DNA from: Pseudomonas sp. MM213
GTDB taxonomy: Bacteria; Pseudomonadota; Gammaproteobacteria; Pseudomonadales; Pseudomonadaceae
Direction: 5' to 3'
Assembly (NCBI RefSeq): GCF_020423045.1
Contig: NZ_CP081943.1
Location: forward strand, 2,790,001 to 2,854,000
DNA length: 64,000 bases
Shown: positions 1 through 9,800 of the stretch, in pieces
How the letters are laid out: each line of letters begins with the position of its first letter
Numbering within the stretch: the first letter of the stretch is position 1
Program-made: the position numbers and the translations under genes
Notes under the pieces: model-generated
What the model was told of the DNA's origin: nothing
Database searches by the model: none
Seen by the model: the letters and a program-made list of their open reading frames with translations, nothing else

Positions 1-1
1 C

Positions 2-130
2 GCCTCCCACGCGTTGATCATGCTGGGTATACCCGCGCATCAGGTCCAAGAGCGGGCCGACCAGATACGGCATGACCGCTATCGCCTGCTGCACGGTTTT
101 TATCCCGGTGCCGACGATGAAGAAACCTGA
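2..130 (+). CDS. C-terminal end of a monovalent cation:proton antiporter (KefB/KefC-like), partial
   Basis: Only the last 42 codons are inside the window; the frame is open from base 2 to a TGA at 128-130. The tail, with GIPAHQVQERADQIR followed by a basic patch and an acidic end, looks like the cytoplasmic C terminus of Pseudomonas CPA2-family potassium/proton antiporters downstream of the TrkA-N domain. The family call rests on memory of such tails and no membrane segment is visible, so it is tentative. The gene converges on the ammonium transporter with a single base between the two stop codons. Confidence 0.5.
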   Translation, partial: ASHALIMLGIPAHQVQERADQIRHDRYRLLHGFYPGADDEET

Positions 131-131
131 C

Positions 132-1340
132 TCAGTCCTGGCTCACGGCGCCGATCTTGTGCACCGACAGGTCCGCGCCGTAATACTCTTCTTCCTGACT
201 CAGGCGCAGGCCATGGAACGCCTTGATCACGCCATACACGGTGAAGCCGCCGGCCAGCGCCACGACCACCCCGAGGGAGGTTCCGATCAACTGACTGACC
301 AGGCTCACCCCACCCAGGCCACCCAGTGCGCTCTGACCGAAAATGCCACAGGCGATCCCGCCCCAGACACCGCACAGACCGTGCAACGGCCAGACACCCA
401 ATACGTCATCGATGTGCCATTTGCCTTGCGCAGCGGTAAAGCACCAGACAAACAGCGCCCCGGCGATGGCGCCGGTCACCAGCGCGCCGACCGGGTGCAT
501 CAGATCGGAACCGGCGCAAATCGCCACCAGCCCGGCCAACGGGCCGTTATGCAGAAAGCCCGGGTCATTGCGCCCAACGATCAGCGCCGCCACGGTGCCG
601 CCCACCATGGCCATCAGCGAGTTCACCGCGACCAACCCGCTAACGCCCTGCAAGGTTTGCGCGCTCATCACGTTAAAACCGAACCAGCCCACGATGAGAA
701 TCCACGAGCCCAGGGCCAGGAAAGGAATGCTCGACGGTGCGAACGCCACCAGGCGTCCCTCGCGATAGCGACCTTGCCTCGGCCCGAGCAACAACACCGC
801 TGCCAGCGCCAGCCAGCCGCCCATGGCATGGACTACCACCGAACCGGCGAAATCATGGAAGCTGGCACCAAAGCGCGCGAGCAACCAGGCCTGCAAGCCA
901 AAGTTGCCATTCCAGATCATGCCCTCGAAAAAGGGATAGATGAACGCCACGATCAACGCCGTCGCACACAACTGCGGAACGAACCGGGCGCGCTCGGCGA
1001 TGCCGCCGGAAATGATTGCCGGTATGGCTGCGGCGAACGTCAGCAGAAAGAAAAACTTCACCAGGCCATAGCCATGATCGGCATTGATCACCGCCGCCGG
1101 TTGCATGAAGGTGACCCCGTAGGAAATCCAATAGCCTATAAAGAAGTAGGCAAGGGTCGAAATGGCGAAGTCGCTGAGGATCTTCGACAAGGCGTTAACC
1201 TGATTCTTCTGTCGAACCGTGCCGACTTCGAGAAAGGCAAAACCGGCGTGCATGGCCAAGACCATGACTGCACCGATCAGAATGAACAACGTGTTGGAGC
1301 TATGGACCAGACTGTCCACAGCGCTTTGCAGATTTTCCAT
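132..1340 (-). CDS. amt: Ammonium transporter (Amt/Mep/Rh family)
   Basis: A 402-residue polytopic protein with about eleven hydrophobic segments, predicted to conduct ammonium/ammonia across the inner membrane. The family signature is present (DFAGSVVVHAMGG, with the first pore histidine), and the second pore histidine is in PLHGLCGVWGG. The N terminus has no obvious cleavable signal. Unlike the usual amtB locus, no PII-protein gene glnK lies next to it in the visible sequence, so it may be a second, independently controlled transporter. It ends one base from the convergent antiporter gene and diverges from the small membrane-protein operon. Confidence 0.95.
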   Translation of the reverse strand: MENLQSAVDSLVHSSNTLFILIGAVMVLAMHAGFAFLEVGTVRQKNQVNALSKILSDFAISTLAYFFIGYWISYGVTFMQPAAVINADHGYGLVKFFFLLTFAAAIPAIISGGIAERARFVPQLCATALIVAFIYPFFEGMIWNGNFGLQAWLLARFGASFHDFAGSVVVHAMGGWLALAAVLLLGPRQGRYREGRLVAFAPSSIPFLALGSWILIVGWFGFNVMSAQTLQGVSGLVAVNSLMAMVGGTVAALIVGRNDPGFLHNGPLAGLVAICAGSDLMHPVGALVTGAIAGALFVWCFTAAQGKWHIDDVLGVWPLHGLCGVWGGIACGIFGQSALGGLGGVSLVSQLIGTSLGVVVALAGGFTVYGVIKAFHGLRLSQEEEYYGADLSVHKIGAVSQD

Positions 1341-1645
1341 GGAGTTGGCAGACCTGAAGGCTAAAAAAGCACCAAAGCAGTTCGCGCAGACAATTCATGC
1401 ACCAAGTTGCAACTTCGCCGGATCAGTCCATTGATCCCGATGAGTCACTTTGGCGCACAAGGTTGGAACCTTTGCGCGAGGTTTCATTATTTGAGATAAG
1501 GTTTTGCTCGATTCTTGCCCAGCAACAGCGCAAACACGCGGGCTGACGCACCACGACATAGCAAAAGTTGTACCAGTCATTTGTACTGAACCTTCGCGCA
1601 AGGCTCATACTCGAACGCAACAGAAGCCACTTACGGAGATCACCA
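1341..1645. promoter_or_regulatory. Divergent intergenic region between amt and the yqjD-like operon
   Basis: About 305 bases without a gene, carrying the promoters of the two divergent units. A weak candidate for the rightward operon is TTGTAC at 1581-1586 with CATACT at 1606-1611 (19-base spacer). On the amt side no convincing sigma-54 box is seen; the nearest match has GT instead of GC at -12. No RNA gene or repeat is recognised. Confidence 0.3.
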
Positions 1646-1960
1646 ATGGCCAGCATCAAGGCAAAGACTGCTCAAGAAATCCTGATGAACGACTTCCAGA
1701 CCCTGGTCAGCGACACCGAGCGGTTGCTGGAACACACCGCCACATTGGCCGGTGATCAGGCGGATGAGTTGCGCGAACAGATCCACGACAGCCTGCTGCG
1801 TGCACGCGAAACCTTGAAACTGACTGAAGACTCCCTGCGCGAACGCGGCAAGGCCGCCGTCACCGCCACTGAAGACTATGTTCAGGCCAACCCATGGCAA
1901 TCGGTCGGGATCGCGGCCGGCGTGGGTTTCCTGATCGGTCTGCTGGCAACACGGCGCTGA
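1646..1960 (+). CDS. DUF883 / ElaB-YqjD family membrane-anchored protein
   Basis: A 104-residue protein with a long charged, helical N-terminal part (about residues 1-80, coiled-coil-like) and a single C-terminal transmembrane segment rich in glycine (PWQSVGIAAGVGFLIGLLA) ending in RR. This is the layout of the YqjD/ElaB family, small inner-membrane proteins that in E. coli bind stationary-phase ribosomes. The start at 1646 follows a GGAG at proper spacing; an upstream TTG in frame is less likely. It heads a three-gene operon like yqjD-yqjE-yqjK. Confidence 0.85.
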   Translation: MASIKAKTAQEILMNDFQTLVSDTERLLEHTATLAGDQADELREQIHDSLLRARETLKLTEDSLRERGKAAVTATEDYVQANPWQSVGIAAGVGFLIGLLATRR

Positions 1961-1962
1961 TT

Positions 1963-2352
1963 ATGGCGATCGGTGAATCCGGCTCGTCCGCGACGGGCCC
2001 AAGCTCCTCATCGCGGCGCCTGGGTGCCGCTTTCCTTGGACTGCTGCACAGCCATGTCGAACTGTTCGGCATCGAATTGCAGGAACAAAAAGCCCGCACC
2101 GTCAGCCTGCTGCTGTTCGCAGGCCTGGCGCTGGTGTTTGCCTTGCTGTTGCTGGTGGGGTTGTCGACGCTGGTGTTGATCCTGTTTTGGGACACCTATC
2201 GCCTGCCCGCCATCATCGGGCTCTGCGTGTTCTACACCCTCGCGGCCATCTTCTGCGCGATGCGCTTGAGAGCAGCGATTTTCGATGAATCCTCGCCCTT
2301 CAATGGCACCCTGGAAGAACTGGCCAACGATCGGGAGCGCCTGCTGCCATGA
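1963..2352 (+). CDS. YqjE-like / phage-holin-family inner-membrane protein
   Basis: A 129-residue protein starting two bases after the stop of the DUF883 gene. It has a short polar N terminus, an amphipathic stretch (HSHVELFGIELQEQKAR) and two strong hydrophobic hairpin segments at roughly residues 48-75 and 82-102, the arrangement of the YqjE/Actinobacterial holin-like family. Despite the family name nothing suggests phage origin. Function is unknown; co-transcription with the YqjD-like protein suggests a common stress- or stationary-phase membrane role. Confidence 0.8.
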   Translation: MAIGESGSSATGPSSSSRRLGAAFLGLLHSHVELFGIELQEQKARTVSLLLFAGLALVFALLLLVGLSTLVLILFWDTYRLPAIIGLCVFYTLAAIFCAMRLRAAIFDESSPFNGTLEELANDRERLLP

Positions 2353-2690
2353 GCCTGCCTGAACTGCCTCACAACAGCTCGCGCACGGAAATGCGCAAGG
2401 CGCTGATCCGTCTGCGCATGGAGATGCATCGCCAGGAAATCCGTCACGAATCCGCGCAACTGCTGCAACCCTTGCAACGTGTGCGCGGGATGACACAAAA
2501 CCTGCAAGACGGCTTCGGCATCAAGCACGCCCCGCTCTGGGGCGTAGCGGCCGTGACCCTGCTGGGCTTTTTGACCGGCAAGGGCGCCAAGAGCGGTGGC
2601 GTCAGCACCCTGACTCGACTGGTTCGGCTAGGCACCACGCTGGGGCCGCTGATCAAGCTGATCCTGCAAGGCAACTCGCCCAAACACTGA
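2349..2690 (+). CDS. YqjK-like hypothetical protein
   Basis: A 113-residue protein whose ATG overlaps the preceding TGA (ATGA), implying translational coupling. The N-terminal half is charged and helical. A moderately hydrophobic, glycine-rich segment (WGVAAVTLLGFLTG) lies near residue 70 and a second apolar stretch (LGTTLGPLIKLILQG) near the C terminus. It occupies the yqjK place in the operon. No catalytic motif is visible and no function can be assigned. Confidence 0.7.
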   Translation: MSLPELPHNSSRTEMRKALIRLRMEMHRQEIRHESAQLLQPLQRVRGMTQNLQDGFGIKHAPLWGVAAVTLLGFLTGKGAKSGGVSTLTRLVRLGTTLGPLIKLILQGNSPKH

Positions 2691-2814
2691 AGCCACTAGC
2701 TGGCTGCATTCTTGCAACATCTCCGGGATGAACCTCTTTATCGAGGGGTTCAAACCTGCGCGCCTACCCGGCATCAGGTTTAATCCAAAAACAAGACCTT
2801 ACTAAGGAGGCCTC

Positions 2815-3978
2815 GTGATCGACGGGCAACCGCTCGCCTGCTTTCAGCCGTTCATCGATACCGCCACCGGCCGTATCGCCGGCGTCGAAGCACTGGGCCG
2901 ACTGCGTCAGGCCGACGGTCAATTGGCCTCGGTGGGTCCACTGTTCGCCGACCCGAGAACACCCGCCATCGCCCTGCGTCGCCTGGACCGCCAGATCCGC
3001 GATAACGCCCTGAGCCGTTTGCATGAAGCGCCCCCGGAGTGGTTTCTCAGCCTGAACATGTCACCGCGCTGGATCAGTCGCTTGCGTGCAGACCAGGCAC
3101 TGCCGAGCCTCAAGCAATTGAGCCGGCACGGCGTCGACCCGCAGCGAATCGTGTTCGAGATCACTGAACTGGGCGGTGACATTCAGCGTCTGGCCGACGT
3201 GGTGGCGCGATACCGACACGCCGGCGCGCGAATCGCCATCGATGATTTCGGTGCCGGTTACTCACAGCTTGATCGCGTGCTGGCCCTGCAACCGGACATT
3301 CTCAAGCTCGACATGCGACTGTTCCAGGCCGCGGCGTTGGGCGGCCCCAGCAGCGACGTGGTCAAGGCCCTGGCGCAAATGGCGGAGAAAACCGGGTGTT
3401 GGATCATTGCCGAAGGGGTGGAAACCGAGGCTCAATTGAATTTTGCCCTGGAGTGCGGATCGCGCTATGTGCAGGGTTTTCTGTTTGCCCGCGCGCAAGC
3501 AGACTTCTTCGCCACCGACGCCTTCGTCGAACGCTTCGCCCAGCTGCGTCAGCGCTATGTACAGCAAAAACTGACTGAGCGCGGTCGCCTGATGAGCATG
3601 CGCCAGCAACTTTGCGAGCTGATGGCGATTCTGCAAGCCTGGGCCCAGGCCAGCGCACCGCTCAGCGCATTGCCACAATTGGACGCCTTTCCCTGGCTCT
3701 TGCGTTTCTATCAATGCGACCGCCACGGCACCCAACTGACACCCAACCTCGAATGGCGCAACAGCGGCTGGGAAGCCGACGATCGCTACCTGGGCCATAA
3801 CTGGTCATGGCGTCCGTACTTTTATCATTTGCTGGCGGAGGGTTGGGATGAGCGCCGACTGACGCTTTCCAACACTTACCGCGACGCCACCAGCAACCAG
3901 TACTGCCTCACCGCCGGGCAATTTTTCGCCAACGGCGAGCGACTGCTGCTCATCGACATCGACGCTGCGGGGCTGTAG
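2815..3978 (+). CDS. EAL-domain c-di-GMP phosphodiesterase with C-terminal sensory domain
   Basis: A 387-residue soluble protein that likely hydrolyses c-di-GMP. The EAL domain occupies residues 1-245 and keeps the catalytic signatures: VEALGR, LNMSP, FEITELG, IDDFGAGYS, LKLDMR, AEGVET and VQGFLF. The last 120 residues resemble the PAS/Cache-like C-terminal domain of YkuI-type proteins, so activity may respond to a ligand. The start is a GTG preceded by a strong AAGGAGG. It stands alone, with 120 bases before it and a dGTPase-like gene after it. No transmembrane segment is visible. Confidence 0.9.
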   Translation: MIDGQPLACFQPFIDTATGRIAGVEALGRLRQADGQLASVGPLFADPRTPAIALRRLDRQIRDNALSRLHEAPPEWFLSLNMSPRWISRLRADQALPSLKQLSRHGVDPQRIVFEITELGGDIQRLADVVARYRHAGARIAIDDFGAGYSQLDRVLALQPDILKLDMRLFQAAALGGPSSDVVKALAQMAEKTGCWIIAEGVETEAQLNFALECGSRYVQGFLFARAQADFFATDAFVERFAQLRQRYVQQKLTERGRLMSMRQQLCELMAILQAWAQASAPLSALPQLDAFPWLLRFYQCDRHGTQLTPNLEWRNSGWEADDRYLGHNWSWRPYFYHLLAEGWDERRLTLSNTYRDATSNQYCLTAGQFFANGERLLLIDIDAAGL

Positions 3979-4047
3979 TTCCGCTTGCAGGTCCTGACGC
4001 GAACCGGGAAGCTTAAGGCATCAGTCACCTGACGGAGAGAATCAGCC

Positions 4048-5376
4048 TTGGATTGGCAAACCCTGCTTACCCGCGAACGCCTCGGAAAGCCGCTGCACAG
4101 CCCGGAAGAACTCGGCCGCAGCCCTTTCCACAAAGACCACGACCGCATCATTTTCTCGGGAGCGTTTCGCCGCCTCGGACGCAAGACCCAGGTGCATCCG
4201 GTCACCAGCAACGATCACATCCACACGCGCCTGACCCACTCGCTGGAAGTCAGTTGCGTCGGCCGCTCGCTGGGCATGCGTGTCGGTGAAACCATCCGCA
4301 GCGCCCTGCCCGACTGGTGCGAACCCAGTGACCTGGGCATGGTGGTGCAATCCGCTTGCCTGGCCCACGACATCGGCAACCCGCCCTTCGGCCACTCCGG
4401 CGAAGACGCGATCCGTCACTGGTTCCAACAGGCTGCCGGCCGCGGCTGGCTGGATGCAATGAGCGAAGCCGAACGCAATGACTTCCTCAACTTCGAAGGC
4501 AACGCCCAAGGTTTCCGGGTGCTCACCCAACTTGAGTACCATCAGTTCGATGGCGGTACCCGGCTGACCTACGCCACGCTGGGCACTTACCTGAAATACC
4601 CATGGACGGCCATGCACGCCGATTCGCTGGGTTACAAAAAGCACAAATTCGGCTGCTATCAGAGTGAGTTGCCGCTGCTGGAGCAGATCGCCCATAAACT
4701 CGGCCTGCCGCAACTCGAAGAGCAGCGCTGGGCCCGCCATCCGCTGGTCTATCTGATGGAGGCCGCCGATGACATCTGCTACGCGCTGATCGATCTGGAA
4801 GACGGTCTGGAAATGGAGTTGCTGGAGTACGCTGAAGTCGAGTCCCTGTTGCTGGACCTGGTCGGCGACGATCTGCCGGAAACCTATCGCCTGCTCGGCC
4901 CGAGTGACTCGCGCCGACGCAAACTGGCGATCCTGCGCGGCAAGGCCATCGAACACCTGACCAACGCCGCCGCCCGCGCTTTTGTCGAGCAACAGGATGC
5001 ATTGCTGGCCGGTACACTGCCCGGTGATCTGGTGGAGCACATGCACGGTCCGGCCAAGCGTTGCGTACTGAATGCCAAGGACATGGCGCGCAAGAAAATC
5101 TTTCAGGACAAGCGCAAGACCCTACACGAAATCGGTGCCTATACCACGCTGGAAATCCTGCTCAACGCCTTCTGCGGCGCAGCCCTGGAACAGCACAACG
5201 GGCGGGCACCTTCGTTCAAGAGTCGTCGCATCCTCGATTTGCTGGGTAACAACGCGCCAGACCCTCACGGTCCATTGCACACGTCGTTCCTGCGCATGAT
5301 TGACTTCATCGCCGGCATGACCGACAGCTATGCCAGCGAAATGGCCCTGGAGATGACCGGACGTTCGAGCCACTGA
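4048..5376 (+). CDS. dgt: Deoxyguanosinetriphosphate triphosphohydrolase-like protein (HD domain)
   Basis: A 442-residue HD-superfamily enzyme predicted to cleave dGTP or other dNTPs into deoxynucleoside and triphosphate, in the cytoplasm. The metal-binding motifs are a histidine in RLTHSLEV, the HD pair in [18 protein letters not shown], and a downstream Asp in [17 protein letters not shown]. The N-terminal [14 protein letters not shown] stretch is typical of this family. Translation starts at a TTG; GGAGAG nine bases upstream and the family N terminus support it. It is a type-2 Dgt-like protein and its exact dNTP preference cannot be read from sequence. Confidence 0.92.
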   Translation: MDWQTLLTRERLGKPLHSPEELGRSPFHKDHDRIIFSGAFRRLGRKTQVHPVTSNDHIHTRLTHSLEVSCVGRSLGMRVGETIRSALPDWCEPSDLGMVVQSACLAHDIGNPPFGHSGEDAIRHWFQQAAGRGWLDAMSEAERNDFLNFEGNAQGFRVLTQLEYHQFDGGTRLTYATLGTYLKYPWTAMHADSLGYKKHKFGCYQSELPLLEQIAHKLGLPQLEEQRWARHPLVYLMEAADDICYALIDLEDGLEMELLEYAEVESLLLDLVGDDLPETYRLLGPSDSRRRKLAILRGKAIEHLTNAAARAFVEQQDALLAGTLPGDLVEHMHGPAKRCVLNAKDMARKKIFQDKRKTLHEIGAYTTLEILLNAFCGAALEQHNGRAPSFKSRRILDLLGNNAPDPHGPLHTSFLRMIDFIAGMTDSYASEMALEMTGRSSH

Positions 5377-5388
5377 CGAGAGCAGGTT

Positions 5389-5421
5389 GATCAGCCATTA
5401 CGCCGCCTGAAATGGCTGATC
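5389..5421. terminator. Stem-loop after the dGTPase gene
   Basis: An 11-bp perfect inverted repeat (GATCAGCCATT / AATGGCTGATC) with an 11-base loop lies 12 bases after the stop. It has no T-run, so it may be a weak terminator or an mRNA-stabilising hairpin. Confidence 0.4.
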
Positions 5422-5539
5422 AGCCTCCCAACGCCCAAGTGCACTCAACGCTCGCTGAATCGCCCTACACCTCACGTCGAGCAAGCTGATCGATTACTCG
5501 GAATACTCGCGAAATAATCACGCGTCCCAGAGACGAAGC

Positions 5540-5944
5540 GTGAGTAACTCCATGTTCAAAGACGACCTGCGCATCCTGCTGGTGGAAGATCATCCCTTTC
5601 AACTCAGGGCAACTCAGTACCTGCTTGAAAGTTACGGCTTCACTCAAGTGACCACCACCGACAGTGCCAAAGGCGCGTTGCAGCAAATGTTCAGGGCTGT
5701 GCAACCGTTCGATATTCTATTGTGCGATCAATGTTTGCCCGACCTTCCCGGACTTGATCTTGTCCAGTTCGCCAGTCATCGAGGAATGATCAGGCAGGCC
5801 ATACTGTTAAGCAGCCTGAGTTGTACAGAACTTGATGAAATTGAGAAAACAGCCAACGAGCGGGGGCTACCCTTACTTGGTTATTTGATCAAACCCTTGA
5901 AACAATCCGAATTCAGAAACTTATTGACCTTGGCCTCATTATAA
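5540..5944 (+). CDS. Stand-alone receiver-domain protein resembling the RocR receiver
   Basis: A 134-residue single REC domain with no output domain. The acidic pair is in LLVEDHPFQ, the phospho-acceptor Asp is in LLCDQCLPD, a Ser-rich switch region in AILLSSLSC, and the conserved Lys in YLIKPL. The EDxPFQ start and the CDLxM-like and ILSS-like segments recall the receiver of RocR, which in P. aeruginosa carries an EAL domain that is absent here. Start is uncertain: GTG at 5540 or ATG at 5552. It lies just upstream of a BvgA/BvgS-like pair and could compete for phosphate from that kinase. Confidence 0.8.
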   Translation: MSNSMFKDDLRILLVEDHPFQLRATQYLLESYGFTQVTTTDSAKGALQQMFRAVQPFDILLCDQCLPDLPGLDLVQFASHRGMIRQAILLSSLSCTELDEIEKTANERGLPLLGYLIKPLKQSEFRNLLTLASL

Positions 5945-6194
5945 AAACAGCACAAGTGCGATAACTGCTTTTCGATACACAACTTGAAAACAACAAATAA
6001 AAACTCCCAACAGACTGACTGACCACACGCAACTTCCAGCCATCTTCATTAAAAACCTAGTTGATTCGTAGCCCCTTTCCTATTCGCTTGTAGGATTATT
6101 CCTATATTGCTGCTTGAGGTCTGTCAGTTCATGCGTCCCCTCAACTATCTGAGCTAAGGTGCGCGCTTTATTAGAGCTCGTATGGGATTTGATT

Positions 6195-6821
6195 ATGAAC
6201 TCCGTTTTTATTGTCGACGATCACCCCGTCATCCGTCTCGCCGTCCGAATGTTGCTGGAGCACGAAGGCTACAAAGTCGTCGGCGAAACCGACAATGGGG
6301 TCGATGCCATGCAGATGGTTCGCGAATGCATGCCCGACCTGGTCATTCTCGATATCAGCATTCCGAAACTGGATGGCCTCGAAGTTCTCGCCCGCTTCAA
6401 CGCAATGAGTACCCCCCTGAAAACACTGGTATTAACTGCACAGTGCCCGACACTTTTCGGTATTCGCTGCATGCAGTCCGGTGCTTCAGGTTATGTATGC
6501 AAACAGGAAGACCTGAGTGAACTGGTGAGTGCTATCAAAGCAGTATTGTCCGGTTACAACTATTTCCCGAGCCAGGCCCTGAATCCTGTTCGCGGCGATG
6601 AGGTGCGCTGTGCAGAACTGGAACTGTTCAAGTCAGTCAACGACCGAGAGCTGATGGTGTTGCAACTTTTTGCCCAGGGCCGCACCAACAAGGAAATTGC
6701 CAAAGGCATGTTTCTCAGCAACAAGACTGTGAGCACCTACAAAAAAAGACTCATGCAAAAACTCAGAGCCAAATCCCTGGTTGAACTCATCGAGATGGCA
6801 AAACGTAACGCATTGGTGTGA
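6195..6821 (+). CDS. LuxR-family response regulator (BvgA/EvgA/RocA-like)
   Basis: A 208-residue transcription factor. The receiver domain is residues 1-120 (VDDHPVIR; phospho-acceptor Asp in LVILDISIPKLDG; conserved Lys in YVCKQ). A LuxR-type helix-turn-helix follows at about 142-205 (DRELMVLQLFAQGRTNKEIA, then SNKTVSTYKKRLMQKL). The ATG at 6195 fits the family N terminus better than an upstream in-frame start at 6159. Its stop overlaps the start of the hybrid kinase gene (GTGTGA), so the two are translationally coupled and almost certainly cognate. Confidence 0.92.
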   Translation: MNSVFIVDDHPVIRLAVRMLLEHEGYKVVGETDNGVDAMQMVRECMPDLVILDISIPKLDGLEVLARFNAMSTPLKTLVLTAQCPTLFGIRCMQSGASGYVCKQEDLSELVSAIKAVLSGYNYFPSQALNPVRGDEVRCAELELFKSVNDRELMVLQLFAQGRTNKEIAKGMFLSNKTVSTYKKRLMQKLRAKSLVELIEMAKRNALV

Positions 6822-9800
6822 GACACAGGATGCCCAGTCGCATAAAGGATTATCTGCTACTCATGGCCGCCGTATGCCTGACCTCTTCGGTGCTTGCCGC
6901 ACAGCCAGCCAGCGAGCACTACAACCTGCTCAGTCGCTCAACGGCCGGACACCTGGACGTCCAACTGGATCAAGCACAACAACAATGGATCAGCGGTAAA
7001 CGGCAACTGATTCTCGGCACGTCAGCGCCGGACTACCCACCTTTCGACCTGACCGTCAGCGGCCAGGATTACGAAGGTTTCACCGCCGATTACGCGGGCC
7101 TCCTCGGCAAGGCCATCGGTTTGCCGATCAAGGTGCAGCGCTTCGCGTCCCGAGGGGCTGCGATCAAGGCGCTCGAAAAAGGCGAGGTCGATCTGCTCGG
7201 CACCGCCAATGGCTTCGAGGCTCACAACGCCGATATCGTGCTTTCAACCCCCTACGCCGTGGACCAGCCGGTTCTGGTGACACGGGAAGGAGAAACCCGA
7301 TCCCTGACCGACGGCCTCGCCGGTCTGCGGCTGAGCATGGTGTATCACTATTTGCCGCTGGAGGAAGTCCGGGCCCTGTATCCCAAAGCCATCATCACGT
7401 CTTATCCGTCCTACCAGAATGCAATCAATGCCGTGGCTTTCGACCAGGCTGACGTCTTCCTCGGCGACACCATCTCGACCCACTACATGATCAACAAGGG
7501 TTACCTGAACAATATCCGCATGGCCAACTTCGGCAAACATGAGGCCCACGGATTCAGTTTTGCCGTGCACAAAGACAACCCGGAACTGCTCGCAATCATC
7601 AACGCGATGCTCATGGCCATCCCCGCCAGCGAGCGGGAAAACATTGCCGAACGCTGGAGTGCCGGCAGCGACATTCTGCTCACCGACCAGAAACTGCAGC
7701 TCACCCACCTCGAAGAACGCTGGCTCGCGCAACATCCGGTGGTGCGCGTGGTGGTCAATGAAGCCTATGCACCGCTGACGTTTTTCGACAGCGATGGCAA
7801 CTTTCGCGGCGTTACCGCAGACCTGCTTGAACTGATCAGATTGCGTACCGGCCTGCGCTTCGATATCCGACGCAGCCGAAGCGATGACGAGATGATCAAA
7901 CAGATCAAAGATCATCAGGCCGACGTGATCGCCGCCCTGCTCCCCAGCGATGAACGTGAAACGATCCTGAACTTCACCCGTCCCTATCTGCAAAACTCCT
8001 TTGTGTTGCTGACGCGCAAAGCCGCCGACAGCCCGACCAACCTTGAGCAACTGCAAGGCAAGCGCCTGACCATCGCCCAAGGCAATCCACTGGTGGATTA
8101 CCTGCGTAGGGAGTTCCCGCGAATCAAGCTGATAGAGACGCCAGACACGTTCAGCGCGGTTGAGTTGCTCGCCGAAGGCAAAGCCGAAGGTGCGGTGAAC
8201 TCACTGGTGATCGCCAACTACTTCATGTCATCGCGTCTCTTTGAACACACGCTTCAGATCAGCACCACCATCGGCACCCGCCAGGCCGCGTTCTCGCTGG
8301 CGACCGGGCAAGACGCCAAAGAACTCAACGCCATCCTCAACAAGGCGCTGCTGAGCATCGCGCCGGAAGAGCTCGGCATCATCAACAGCCGCTGGCGTGG
8401 CTATTCGGCTTCATCGCAAAGTACCTGGCGCAACTACCAGCGATTGTTCTATCAGATCGTTATCGGTGCCGGCGTGCTGCTGCTGATTTCCGCGGCGTGG
8501 AACGCTTACATGCGTCGCCAGATAAAACAACGCCAGGCGGCTGAGCGTGCGTTGAACGATCAATTGCGTGAACGGCGGCAACTGTTCGACGAGCTGCGCT
8601 GCGCGAAAGATCGCGCCGATGAAGCCAACCGGGCCAAAAGCACGTTCCTGGCGACCATGAGCCATGAGATCCGCACCCCGATGAATGCCGTCATCGGCAT
8701 GCTCGAACTGACGCTGAGACGGATCGATCGCAACCATCCGGATCGCCCGGCCATCGACGTGGCGTACAACTCAGCGAAGGACCTGCTGGCACTGATCGGG
8801 GACATTCTCGACATCGCCCGCATCGAATCCGGGCGCTTGAGCCTGAGCCCGCAACACGTCAATCCGCTTGAAATCATCGGCTCGGTTGCAAGGATCTTCG
8901 ATGGGCTGGCCCGCCAGAAAAACCTCGATCTGCGACTTGAGTTCAACCCGGCCAACCCGCCCGTCGGTGTCCTGCTGGACCCAATGCGTTTCAAGCAGGT
9001 GCTGTCGAATCTGGTCAGCAACGCCATTAAATTCACCGAGCAAGGCGAGGTCAGAATCACCGTTGAGTTGCTCCCGGGCACCGAGCCCGGGCACATCCGG
9101 ATGCTGTTGCTGGTTGAGGACAGCGGCATCGGCATCAGCGAGCAAGATCAGCAACGCCTGTTCGAACCTTTCGCCCAGGCCAATGACCAAGGGCAGGCCG
9201 GCAGAGGCGGCGCCGGGTTGGGTCTGGTGATCAGCCGAAGCCTGTGCGAAATGATGGGCGGCAGCCTGCATTTGAGCAGCCAGCCGGGGGTAGGCACGCA
9301 GGTTCAGGTTTCGCTGCACCTGGCCACAGTGCCCGTCGAACAGGTGCCGAAAGCTGCCGAAGTGCCCATCCACACGACGACGCCCTTGAACGTTCTGGTG
9401 GTCGACGATCACCCGGCCAATCGCTTGCTGATGTGTCAGCAACTGGAGTTTCTGGGGCATCGATTCAGCGTCGCAGAAGACGGCGAAGCTGGACTGGAAG
9501 CGTGGAAAAACGGGCTGTTCGATCTGGTGATTGTCGATTCCAACATGCCGATCATGAACGGATACGAGCTGACCCGCGCCATTCGCCGCCATGAACAGCA
9601 TTCGAAACGACCGCCCTGCACCGTGCTCGGCTTCACCGCCAACGCACAGCCCGAAGAGCTACTGCGCTGCAAACAAGCCGGGATGGACGACTGCCTGTTC
9701 AAGCCACTGACGCTGACCGCGTTAAGCGAATGGGTGGCCGGCATCAAACCGCCCGTTCGCGATCCCGCCTTCAGCCTGCAAGGTCTGCACCTGTTGACCG

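Noticed and set aside
72..1364. A 430-codon open frame on the plus strand opposite amt
   Set aside because: It mirrors the amt gene on the other strand; composition is His/Gln/Arg-rich nonsense typical of antisense frames in GC-rich DNA, with no domain.
1341..1430. Sigma-54 promoter for amt
   Set aside because: The best match has the -24 GG but GT instead of GC at -12; not strong enough to annotate.
1963..2352. Phage holin suggesting a prophage
   Set aside because: The holin-like protein sits in a conserved yqjD/E/K-type operon with no phage genes nearby.
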